Shown one piece after another: positions 17,956 through 26,800 of a DNA stretch of 64,000 nucleotides. The translations under genes were made by a program, and so were the position numbers. Origin of the DNA: Chitinophagales bacterium (GTDB lineage: Bacteria; Bacteroidota; Bacteroidia; Chitinophagales; CAIOSU01); contig BPHB01000002.1 in assembly GCA_026003335.1 (NCBI GenBank), positions 558,001 through 622,000 of the forward strand, in the 5' to 3' direction. The notes below the pieces were generated by a model. It ran no database searches. It saw nothing but the letters and a program-made list of their open reading frames with translations, and had not been told where the DNA came from. The stretch's first letter is position 1. Each line of letters opens with the position of its first letter.

Positions 17956-18834
17956 ATGAGGCAACTCAAGATAACCAACCACATCACCCAGCGTGACAAC
18001 CTTGCCCTGGAAAAGTATTTGCAGGAAATTGCCAAAGAACCCCTGCTCACGGATGAAGAAGAAGTGGAGCTGGCACGCAGGGTGCGCAAAGGCGATCCGG
18101 AAGCATTGGAAAAAATGGTAAAGGCAAACCTGCGCTTTGTGGTTTCAGTAGCTAAACAGTATCAGAACCAGGGCTTGCAGCTCAGTGACCTGATTAATGA
18201 AGGAAACCTTGGCCTGATAAAAGCCGCTCAGAAGTTTGACGAAACAAAAGGATTCAAATTCATCTCCTATGCGGTATGGTGGATTCGCCAATCCGTATTA
18301 CAGGCACTGGTAGAACAGTCGCGCATTATCCGGCTTCCCCTGAATAAAATCGGATCATACAATAAGATTACCCGTGCCATGTATGAGTTTGAACAAAAAT
18401 ATCAGCGCGAGCCTACCAACGAAGAATTGGAAGAGATTCTCAAGATAAACAAAAAGGAGATAGACGATATCATCCGCAGCGCACATAAACATGTATCCAT
18501 GGATGCGCCTTTCTCCGGAAGCAGTAATGAAGAAGAAGAAAGCAGTCTGTATGATGTCATTGAAGGGGAAAATCCTTCTGACACACAGAAAGAAATGATG
18601 AAAGAATCTCTGAAAGCCGAAATAAGAAAAGCGCTTTCCGTACTTCCCAAAAGGGATGCCGAGATTGTTTCCTGCTACTTCGGCCTGCGAGGTGAAGTGC
18701 ACATGACGCTGGAGGAAATCGGAAAAAAATTTGACCTTACACGTGAGCGGGTGCGGCAAATCAAGGAGCGCTCGCTGAGAAGATTGCGCAAAACAACCAC
18801 CTCCAAAGCACTCCGGACATATCTGGGAGAATAA
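17956..18834 (+). CDS. rpoD: RNA polymerase primary sigma factor (RpoD/SigA type)
   Basis: This 292-aa sigma-70 is of the short kind that serves as primary sigma in Bacteroidota and lacks the long region 1.1. Region 1.2 (DNLALEKYLQEIAKEPLLT), region 2 (LINEGNLGLIKAAQKFD, then FKFISYAVWWIRQ), region 3 and region 4 (LTRERVRQIKERSLRRLR, the -35-element helix) are all present. It directs recognition of the phylum's promoters, several of which are visible in this window. No promoter box was recognised in the 174 bp upstream. Confidence 0.95.
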   Translation: MRQLKITNHITQRDNLALEKYLQEIAKEPLLTDEEEVELARRVRKGDPEALEKMVKANLRFVVSVAKQYQNQGLQLSDLINEGNLGLIKAAQKFDETKGFKFISYAVWWIRQSVLQALVEQSRIIRLPLNKIGSYNKITRAMYEFEQKYQREPTNEELEEILKINKKEIDDIIRSAHKHVSMDAPFSGSSNEEEESSLYDVIEGENPSDTQKEMMKESLKAEIRKALSVLPKRDAEIVSCYFGLRGEVHMTLEEIGKKFDLTRERVRQIKERSLRRLRKTTTSKALRTYLGE

Positions 18835-18866
18835 GTGCCTCCGCAGGGAGATACCTTCTTCTTTAC

Positions 18867-18874
18867 TATCTTCG
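18867..18874 (+). promoter_or_regulatory. -7-like promoter element of rpe
   Basis: TATCTTCG differs from TAnnTTTG by one base. Its last G is 5 nt before the rpe ATG, the same distance as in trmD, so the mRNA would start at the start codon. Confidence 0.45.
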
Positions 18875-18878
18875 CTCC

Positions 18879-19550
18879 ATGCATCACATCGTGGCGCCCT
18901 CTATTCTTTCAGCGGATTTTGCCCGCCTGGGTGAAGCCATTCTTATGATTGACTCCAGTGAAGCCGAATGGATTCATGTGGACGTGATGGATGGTCGCTT
19001 CGTCCCCAACATTACTATTGGACCTCCGGTGGTCGCAGCTATTCGCCCCCTAACAAAAAAGCAGCTGGATGTGCACCTGATGATTGACCAGCCTGAAAAA
19101 TTTATTGATGCCTTTCACAAGGCCGGAGCGGATCACCTCACTGTACATCTGGAGGCCAGCCCCCATCTGCATCGTACCATTCATGCCATAAAAGATACGG
19201 GCATGAAAGCAGGCATAGCCATCAATCCGCATACCCCGGTGACCCTGCTGGAAGACATCCTTGCTGACGTGGATATAATATGCCTGATGTCGGTAAATCC
19301 CGGGTGGGGAGGACAGCAATTTATTCCCCATACCTACTCCAAAATCAAAAAATTGAAACTGCTCATTCAGTCCACCGGCTCAAAAGCGCTTATTGAGGTA
19401 GACGGAGGCGTTAGTCCGGCTAATGCGGCCCAAATACTCAGTGCTGGGGCTGACGTACTGGTAGCCGGCAACAGCGTTTTCAGTTCGCCTGAGCCTGCCA
19501 AAACAATTTCCGCTCTCAGGCGCATAGACATAAATACTATCCCTGCCTGA
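18879..19550 (+). CDS. rpe: Ribulose-phosphate 3-epimerase
   Basis: This 223-aa TIM-barrel enzyme interconverts ribulose 5-phosphate and xylulose 5-phosphate in the pentose phosphate pathway. Motifs: APSILSADFARL, the metal-binding HVDVMDGRFVPN, DVHLMI, SVNPGWGGQQF, and EVDGGVSPANA near the phosphate site. Length is typical. It lies 44 bp after rpoD and 12 bp before the TonB receptor gene. A promoter-like box ends four bases before the ATG. Confidence 0.97.
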   Translation: MHHIVAPSILSADFARLGEAILMIDSSEAEWIHVDVMDGRFVPNITIGPPVVAAIRPLTKKQLDVHLMIDQPEKFIDAFHKAGADHLTVHLEASPHLHRTIHAIKDTGMKAGIAINPHTPVTLLEDILADVDIICLMSVNPGWGGQQFIPHTYSKIKKLKLLIQSTGSKALIEVDGGVSPANAAQILSAGADVLVAGNSVFSSPEPAKTISALRRIDINTIPA

Positions 19551-19562
19551 CAGCCGTTTGCG

Positions 19563-22076
19563 ATGAGCATCATGAAAATCTGTTCGCTGATTACACTTAT
19601 TCTTGTCAGCGTACTGCCTTGCACTGCGCAGAAAGCTGTTGTATTTGGTTACATCACCGATGAAAACGGAGATGTCGTTGCGGGTGTAAATGTGTATCCC
19701 CTCCTGGATCCCACCTCCGGTACCATAAGCGACCATAACGGACGTTTTGAGCTGCAACTGGATGCTCCCGGTGAAACCCGCATCGTCTTTTCCTTTATCG
19801 GCTATGAAAGTGATACCTTATCGGTAAATCTGCAACCGGGACAGCATCAGGAACTGAGCATTATCCTGCATCCCAGCATTATCAATATCAGCCTGATAGA
19901 AATCACCGATAAGGAAGCCCTGCGCAACGAAGCCAGTGGCATATACATTGAATCAAAAGATATTGAAAAAATACCTACCCCGTTTGCAGGTATTGAAGCA
20001 GCACTGGCCGCACAGGCGCTGGGAGTAAGCTCCACCAATGAGCTCAGCAGCACCTATTCTGTGAGGGGAGGCAACTTTGATGAAAACCTGGTTTATGTAA
20101 ACGATTTTGAAGTGTTCCGCCCTTTTCTTATTCGCTCTGGCGAACAGGAAGGGCTAAGCTTTATTCATTCAAATCTGGTCAGCTCTGTTTTCTTTTCCTC
20201 TGGTGGCTTTCAGCCCAAGTATGGAGATAAGATGTCTTCCGTTTTGGATGTCCGCTACAAAAAGCCCAACTCCTTCAGAGGTTCTGTGGAGCTGGGATTA
20301 CTTGGTGGGTCTGCCCATGTGGAAGCGGCCAGCAAAAATGAGCGATTCACCTTTTTGCTGGGCATACGCCAGAAGTCAAGTCAATACCTGCTTAAAAGCC
20401 TGGAAACAGCAGGGCAATACAGTCCTTCCTTTACTGACCTGCAAACCTTCATCACCTACCGCCTGAATAACAAGCTGGATCTGGAGTTGATAGGCAACTT
20501 TGCCATGAACCGCTTTGTATTCAAGCCCGTAAGCCGCGAAACCACCTTCGGAGTAGTAAATCGTGTACTGCGCCTGACGGTTTATTTTGATGGTAAGGAA
20601 GAAGACCGCTACCGCACGCTAATGGGTGGCTTCGCCCTGAATCATCACCTGCAGAAAAACATCGGATTAAAATGGCTGATTTCTGCTTACCGTTCGGTGG
20701 AAAGTGAGGCTTTTGATATCATTGGAGAATACTGGCTGGATGAAGTAGAGTCCGATTTCGGTAAGGAAAATTTCGGACAAACACGCTATAGCCTGGGCGT
20801 AGGAGGCCTGCAACAATACACACGCAACAACCTGGAAGCCACTATGATTGAGGGTGCGCACAAAGGATACTGCTTACTCGGCAAACATCATTTTAAGTGG
20901 GGTGTGAATTACCGGCACGAGCGCATTGAAGACCGCATCAATGAATGGGAAAGAGTGGATTCGGCAGGCTATTCCATCCCCTATACAGAAGAGCAAATAA
21001 CGCTCAGCGCAGTGCTTAAATCCGACATACGGCTCAACTCTAATCGCATCAGCGGTTACGTGCAGGATACCTGGTCACTGAACAACACCGCCCGAACAAC
21101 TTTCACCTATGGGATACGCTTTACATACTGGGACGTGAATAATGAGTTTGTTGCCAGCCCGCGGATACAATTTGCTTTCAGACCCAAAACAAAAAAAGCC
21201 GACCTCAGCTTTCGTATGTCTGCCGGGCTCTATAACCAGCCTCCATTTTACCGCGAACTCCGCGACCTGAATGGCAATGTACACAAAGATGTGCGTGCCC
21301 AAAAGTCTTTTCATACCGTAGCCGGCATTGACCTTAATTTCAAAGCATGGGATCGTAAATTCAAATTCATCACCGAAGTCTATTATAAATACCTGTGGGA
21401 TTTGGTGCCCTATCAGTTTGACAATGTACTGATACGTTACTTTGGTGAAAACCAGGCGCGCGGCTATGCGGCAGGTATTGATTTCCGGCTGCACGGAGAG
21501 CTGGTGGAAGATGCTGAATCCTGGATCAGTGTTTCCATCATGTCTACTCAGGAAGATATTAAAAATGATTCCTACTCCATATACCTGGACTCGCTTGGCA
21601 ACCGCGTTTTTCTCAGCTCCGCTAACACGGATGCCATTACCGATACCCTCACCGTATATCCGGGATTTATTCCCCGACCCACTGACAGAAGATTTAAGCT
21701 AAACCTGTTTTTCCAGGACTACATACCGAGAGTGAAATTTTTAAAAGTACATCTCAATCTCGTGTTTGCTACGGGTTTGCCTTTTGGTCCTCCTACCGGA
21801 CAGCGCTATCAGGATGTGCTGCGCATCCCCTTCTACCGAAGAGTAGATATCGGCTTTTCTGCGCAGCTCTTTGACCGCAATCGCAAGGAATTGCCTCCGA
21901 AAAATTTTATGCGCCACTTTGAGAGCATTTGGGCTACTTTGGAAGTCTATAACCTCATAGGAGTAAATAATACGGTTTCCTATCTATGGATTAAAGATAT
22001 TTCCAACACCATTTATGCAGTGCCTAACCACCTGACAAACCGCAGAATAAACTTCAGAATCATCTTTAAATTCTGA
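19563..22076 (+). CDS. TonB-dependent outer-membrane receptor
   Basis: This 837-aa protein begins with a signal peptide ending at about CTAQ (residues 20-23), followed by a carboxypeptidase-regulatory-like beta domain (about 24-110; VFGYITDENGDVVAGVNVY), a plug domain (about 125-230; YSVRGGNFDENLVYVNDFEV) and a 22-strand type barrel that ends in Phe. Such receptors take up large or scarce ligands using energy from TonB. No SusD partner is adjacent, so this is not a standard polysaccharide-utilisation pair, and the ligand cannot be predicted. An ATG at 19572 is an equally good start (MKICSL). tmk follows 8 bp later. Confidence 0.92.
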   Translation: MSIMKICSLITLILVSVLPCTAQKAVVFGYITDENGDVVAGVNVYPLLDPTSGTISDHNGRFELQLDAPGETRIVFSFIGYESDTLSVNLQPGQHQELSIILHPSIINISLIEITDKEALRNEASGIYIESKDIEKIPTPFAGIEAALAAQALGVSSTNELSSTYSVRGGNFDENLVYVNDFEVFRPFLIRSGEQEGLSFIHSNLVSSVFFSSGGFQPKYGDKMSSVLDVRYKKPNSFRGSVELGLLGGSAHVEAASKNERFTFLLGIRQKSSQYLLKSLETAGQYSPSFTDLQTFITYRLNNKLDLELIGNFAMNRFVFKPVSRETTFGVVNRVLRLTVYFDGKEEDRYRTLMGGFALNHHLQKNIGLKWLISAYRSVESEAFDIIGEYWLDEVESDFGKENFGQTRYSLGVGGLQQYTRNNLEATMIEGAHKGYCLLGKHHFKWGVNYRHERIEDRINEWERVDSAGYSIPYTEEQITLSAVLKSDIRLNSNRISGYVQDTWSLNNTARTTFTYGIRFTYWDVNNEFVASPRIQFAFRPKTKKADLSFRMSAGLYNQPPFYRELRDLNGNVHKDVRAQKSFHTVAGIDLNFKAWDRKFKFITEVYYKYLWDLVPYQFDNVLIRYFGENQARGYAAGIDFRLHGELVEDAESWISVSIMSTQEDIKNDSYSIYLDSLGNRVFLSSANTDAITDTLTVYPGFIPRPTDRRFKLNLFFQDYIPRVKFLKVHLNLVFATGLPFGPPTGQRYQDVLRIPFYRRVDIGFSAQLFDRNRKELPPKNFMRHFESIWATLEVYNLIGVNNTVSYLWIKDISNTIYAVPNHLTNRRINFRIIFKF

Positions 22077-22084
22077 CCACCCTG

Positions 22085-22723
22085 ATGAAGAAAAATGTAT
22101 TTATTGCCCTCGAAGGTATTGACGGCAGTGGCAAGAGTACACAGGCACGCCTACTAGCTGAAAACATGCAGAAATACGGCCTCCGGGCTGTAGTCACCAG
22201 TGAACCCACCAGCGGTCCCATCGGCCAACTGATTCGCTCCATTTTGCAAGGCAACATGCCGGCAGATCATCGTACTGTCGCTGCCCTATTTGTTGCTGAC
22301 CGCCTGGAGCATCTGCTGGATAAAGAGCAGGGTATTTTAAAAATGCTGGCTTCAGGATATTCCGTAATCAGCGACCGCTATTATTTTTCCTCTTATGCCT
22401 ACCAGGGCTCTCATGCCTCCCTGGATTGGGTTATTGCAGCCAATTCGGCTTGTGCTGACCTTCTGCGACCCGACTTAAATGTATTTATTGACGTCTCTCC
22501 CGAAATCAGCCTGAAACGGCTGGCTGCTTCGCGGAACGCACTGGATATTTATGAAACCTCGGGCAATCTGGAGCGGGTACGTGAAAAATATCTGGAAGCC
22601 TTTGACCGCATGCAGTCCGAAGAGCAGATTTTTATCACGGACGGCAATCGCCCACCTGATATGATTGCTGCCGATATCTGGAAAGAAGTGGCACGGCTGG
22701 TTCAATCTCAAACCATAACATGA
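22085..22723 (+). CDS. tmk: Thymidylate kinase
   Basis: This 212-aa P-loop kinase converts dTMP to dTDP. The P-loop EGIDGSGKST is at residues 10-19, followed by TSEPTSGPIG, the DRYYFSSYAYQG motif and a LID region with LKRLAASRNALDIYE. Length is normal. It lies directly after the TonB receptor gene, probably on the same transcript. Confidence 0.97.
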   Translation: MKKNVFIALEGIDGSGKSTQARLLAENMQKYGLRAVVTSEPTSGPIGQLIRSILQGNMPADHRTVAALFVADRLEHLLDKEQGILKMLASGYSVISDRYYFSSYAYQGSHASLDWVIAANSACADLLRPDLNVFIDVSPEISLKRLAASRNALDIYETSGNLERVREKYLEAFDRMQSEEQIFITDGNRPPDMIAADIWKEVARLVQSQTIT

Positions 22724-22735
22724 ACCATATAAGCA

Positions 22736-22743
22736 TATTTTCG
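22736..22743 (+). promoter_or_regulatory. Possible -7 element before the response-regulator gene
   Basis: TATTTTCG matches TAnnTTTG at all but one base, with the same TTCG ending as the rpe box. It would give a leader of about 64 nt. The -33 element is unclear. Confidence 0.3.
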
Positions 22744-22811
22744 TACAAAGGAACAAATCACTGCTTGCATTACCAATACATTACACATTAACCCGATTGC
22801 TCCCCCATCAA

Positions 22812-23696
22812 ATGAAGCTGCTATTAGTTGACGATGACCCGATGATACACCGGCTGGTGGACTTTGCCCTGCGCGAGGAAGGATATGAATTGATTAAAAT
22901 GGATAATGGATTTCAGGCTAAAAAGTGGCTTGAAAACCATCATGACGAAATTCATGCCATGGTGTTGGACTGGGAAATGCCGGGCATGAGCGGCCTTGAC
23001 TTGCTGAGCGCTCTGAAGAAGGAAGATGCATTTAAAGATATTCCCGTGGTAATGCTCACGGCATATGGCGGCAAATCTGACATCCAGCGAGGCATTGAAG
23101 CCGGAGCCTATTACTACCTCACCAAACCTTTCAATAAAGATTTTCTGTGTTCTATCCTCAGGCGTGCAGTGTATGACTATCAGCAACTGCTGGAACTGAA
23201 ACACAAACTCTCCGTCTCACAGAATCCACTCAGCAACATGCTGCGCGGCATCTTTGAATTCAGAACCCTTCAGGAGGCACAAAAACTCTCCATTCTTATC
23301 GCCAATGCCAGTAAAACCCCGGATAAAGCCCTGCTAATCTGTGAACTGCTCAATAATGCTGTTGAGCATGGTAACCTGGGAATAGGCTACGAAGAGAAAA
23401 CCCGCCTTATTGAGCAAAACCGCCTGGTAGATGAAATCATGGAAAGACTGAATAAACCCGAATACCGCAATAAATGCGCTACCGTGGAAATTATTCGTGA
23501 AAAAGACGTGCTTAAGGTGGTTATCAAAGACCAGGGCAATGGCTTTGACTACAACCGCTATCTGGAATTTGACTCGGCCCGCATGTTTGACAATCACGGC
23601 CGCGGCATCGCTATAGCACGGTCTATGCTGGATATTCAATACATCGGCAAAGGGAATGTGGTACAAGCCATTATTCCCATTGAGCAGAGTAATTAA
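22812..23696 (+). CDS. Response regulator fused to an HATPase (anti-sigma-like) domain
   Basis: This 294-aa protein has an N-terminal receiver domain (about 1-120) with phospho-acceptor Asp53 in VLDWEMPG and a conserved Lys in YYLTKPF. The C-terminal half is a histidine-kinase-like ATPase domain: an N-box ICELLNNAVEHGN, then DQGNGFDYNRY and GRGIAIARSML. No His dimerisation domain lies between them, so it resembles RsbW/SpoIIAB-type serine kinases or anti-sigma factors under phosphorelay control. The ATG at 22812 (MKLLLVDDDP) is preferred to a TTG at 22797. The partner kinase and target are not in the immediate neighbourhood. Confidence 0.85.
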   Translation: MKLLLVDDDPMIHRLVDFALREEGYELIKMDNGFQAKKWLENHHDEIHAMVLDWEMPGMSGLDLLSALKKEDAFKDIPVVMLTAYGGKSDIQRGIEAGAYYYLTKPFNKDFLCSILRRAVYDYQQLLELKHKLSVSQNPLSNMLRGIFEFRTLQEAQKLSILIANASKTPDKALLICELLNNAVEHGNLGIGYEEKTRLIEQNRLVDEIMERLNKPEYRNKCATVEIIREKDVLKVVIKDQGNGFDYNRYLEFDSARMFDNHGRGIAIARSMLDIQYIGKGNVVQAIIPIEQSN

Positions 23697-23725
23697 AAAA
23701 TCCGTATAACCTTTTTCACCTTCCG

Positions 23726-23757
23726 TTTGATTGCTGAAATGCGTTTAGTTAAATTTG
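23726..23757 (+). promoter_or_regulatory. Promoter of the SRP RNA gene
   Basis: TTTG at 23726-23729 (-33), a 20-bp spacer and TAAATTTG at 23750-23757 (-7) form a complete Bacteroidota promoter. The RNA's closing stem begins at 23762, 5 nt after the last G, which gives an internal measure of where transcription starts. Confidence 0.8.
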
Positions 23758-23761
23758 CAGT

Positions 23762-23858
23762 GGGCAAGACTTATACGACCAGCTCCCTTTGAACTCCCCC
23801 AGGACCGGAAGGTAGCAAGGGTAGAAGGTTGTAGCGGTGCGATATAAGTATCTTGCCT
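23762..23858 (+). ncRNA. ffs: Signal recognition particle RNA (small, 4.5S type)
   Basis: The RNA is about 97 nt. It carries the universal SRP core: CCAGGACCGGAAGGTAGCA around 23799-23817, which includes the GGAA tetraloop and the AGCA asymmetric-loop strand that bind Ffh. The ends are complementary: GGCAAGA...CTTATA at the 5' side pairs with TATAAGTATCTTGCC at the 3' side, closing the long hairpin. No Alu domain is visible. A run of eight T follows (23861-23868) and fits termination. A consensus promoter stands directly upstream. It targets membrane and secreted proteins to the Sec translocon. Confidence 0.93.
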
Positions 23859-23887
23859 ATTTTTTTTGACCTCATCCTCTCTCCTCT

Positions 23888-26800
23888 TTATTTCATTACA
23901 ATGAGCTTTATGGGTATTACCTGCTTGCCGGCACTTAATTTCAGAAGATAAAAGCCCTCTGTCAAATCAGAGAGGTAAATCATTTGCCTGTGTTTACCCG
24001 ATGACATGACGGCAAAATTCTGATACACCCTTTTGCCATCTACCGTGTAGATATCTATTGAAACCTCAGAGGACTGGCTCAGAGAGTAGTGCAGCATCAA
24101 CGCCTCACCGTTCACTACGGGATTGGGTGAACCACTCACCCCATACAAAGGCCCCGGCACTTCCACACCAGTAACTACTATAAGCACCGTTACCGAGTCT
24201 TTATCCGTCTGTCCGCAGGCATCGGTTACTTCCAGTACAATGGTATAGCTACCTGTTGCGGCATATGAATGAGACGGAGCCGGTAAAACCGAGGTAGCTC
24301 CGTCACCGAAATTCCAACTAAAAGTCAAATCTGCACCGGAGGAGGAGTTGGCAATGTTTACGGTTTTCTGATCACCCTGAACAGTGGCAGTAAAATCTGC
24401 ATTCGGAGGAGCACAGGTGGTCAACAGATAATTAACCGTATCGGCATTCCCACAATTGTCAGTCACAATCAGCACGACTGTGTAATTACCATGAGCCTGA
24501 TAGGCATGAGCCGTTGACGGATTGGTGTTGCTGCTTCCATCACCAAAATTCCATAAGTAAGAAATTATGTTGCCGGATGAACTATCACTGAAATTAAACG
24601 TGAGACCATTGGGAACAACCTGCGTGAAGCTGAAGTCTGCCCGGAGAGGTTCGCAAATTGTGATTTGCTGCTGAGTTGTATCTCTCTTGCCGCAAAGATT
24701 TTCCACTATAAGAGTCACTGTAAAGGTTCCTGCTGATGCATAGGTATGTACCGGAGTGGAATCGGAAGAAGTAACCCCGTCACCGAAATCCCACAAAAAG
24801 CCTACAGGTGTGCCCGTGCCGGCATAAGCATAATGGGCACTCAGTCCGTTAGCCGAAAAACCGACTGCTGCCTGCAGCGGTGCACATACCGTAAGATTGC
24901 TGCAGGTAGTTTCAGAAGCGCAAAGGTTGGACACCGTTAGGCATGCCTGGTATGTACCATCTGCCCCATACACATGCACGGTTGCCGGGCCGGTTGCCGT
25001 ACTCCCATCTCCAAAATCCCACGCATAAGTGTCTGTGCTGCGGAATGAGTCTGCTGTAAAGGCAATATCCAGGCCACTTCCACCAGCAGCTGTAACAAAG
25101 GAGGAAGATACCTGTCCGCTTATTGTATCCACAAACACCGGGGCTGCAGTGCGCACGGCCGGACATCCTGCAACAGTAATTTTCCAGTCATAGAAATAAT
25201 AGTAATGGTTGGGGCCGAGGGGGTTTGTGCTTCCGGTGATGGAGGCAACACCAGCAACGGTATAAGGATAAGTTGCACCCATGTCATTCCGATAAAGCCC
25301 GCTCACCGTGGAGCCGTTGGCATCAATCCGGTAGATGCCGGGCGCTATTGTAAATCCGACAGGTATAAACACCTTTGTTTGAGGCGCACTCACATGCACA
25401 CCCACCACATCCAGCACATTCAGATTGCTGACATCACTCAGCTCTACATATACCGTTCCGGTATCCTGCACATACACAGCCACCGAATCCAGGGTAAACT
25501 CCTGATATGCTTCAAACACAAGTCCCTGAGCCCCACCGGGCAGGTAACCTCCTGTTCCGATTGCAGTGTCGGCAGGTCCCAGACGATATGCTATCTCTAT
25601 GGAAGCTTCAACATAATAGGTTACCGATGAATCCAGCATCGGTGTGGTAAAAGACGTCCCCACATGTATTCTGTTGCCCCCTTGAGGCTGATCGTACCAG
25701 GAGTAAGAAAGCATAGAATCGGCAAGCACCTCAATGGTAGTAGTAGCAGATTTGCATATAGAATCCGCATAAGGCAACAGCACCGGCTGAGTAGCTTGTG
25801 GTGTAATATCAACGATCTGCTGCAGAGTATCATTTTGGCTATTTCCGTCACCGGGTGCTGAAGTAAATATGGTAAACTGCGTGGCTCCGCCTGTGAGAAG
25901 ATTAAATGTCCCCACCAGCAAGGTATCCGTTTGTCCATTCACAATAGGACGCGAGGAAGAAGCGGTAAATGTGCCGGAAGCCGCTCCGGAGAGTATCACT
26001 GTTACCGGCACTCCAGATATGGTGTCTACTCCAAAATTTGCTATTACTACTTTAATATCCATTGCTGTTGAGCCGCAGTTTTTATTCTGTGGTTCCACTA
26101 ATGCAACCACGGTTGCATCTATGGCAACAGGCGTAAATTCATAAGCTCCCACGTCAGGAGTAATCGTGTCTCTTGCATTTTGAAGGATATCTTCCATAAC
26201 ACCCACCGGAGTGCCTTTATTATCAATAGAAAGACTAATGGGTAACAGATTCCCGCCAGCCGGATTGGCAAACTGCGGATTGCCGAACAGTGAGTTGGCA
26301 TCAAATGTACTGCCCGCCTGCCAGGCCGGAAAGCCCTTGTAATTGACACCGTTGTAGAGACCAATATTATTTTGTCCCTGAGTGGTATCCGTGAAATAGA
26401 TATTGTAATCAATAATCAGATTCGCACTAGGATTGGTCACATACACACAATGTTTTGTACCGCTACCTCCTCTTGTAATAGAAATAATATTGTTCCGGAA
26501 ATCCACGTCAGAGCCGGTAGAAGCCTTGTAGAATCCTCGCGTAGGTCCGATGGCCGTACTTGCTGCATGATCCAGCGAAATGCTGTTGTGGTAAAATTGC
26601 GATCCGCTTGAGGCGGAGTTGTAAATGGCATAAACCGTACCGTTGCTGTTTATATTGTAAATAATATTATTTACCACTCTGTTTTCCTTACCCGGGTAAG
26701 CTGCACAGCTCTGCAGGTAGATGGGATAAGAGGCCCCGCTAAGTGAAAGAGCATTGTCGTGGGTATTGTGAATTCGGTTGCGCTCAACATTGCTCCCTAT

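Noticed and set aside
19563-22076. SusC/SusD polysaccharide-utilisation locus
   Set aside because: No SusD gene or glycoside hydrolase is adjacent, and the receptor is shorter than typical SusC proteins.
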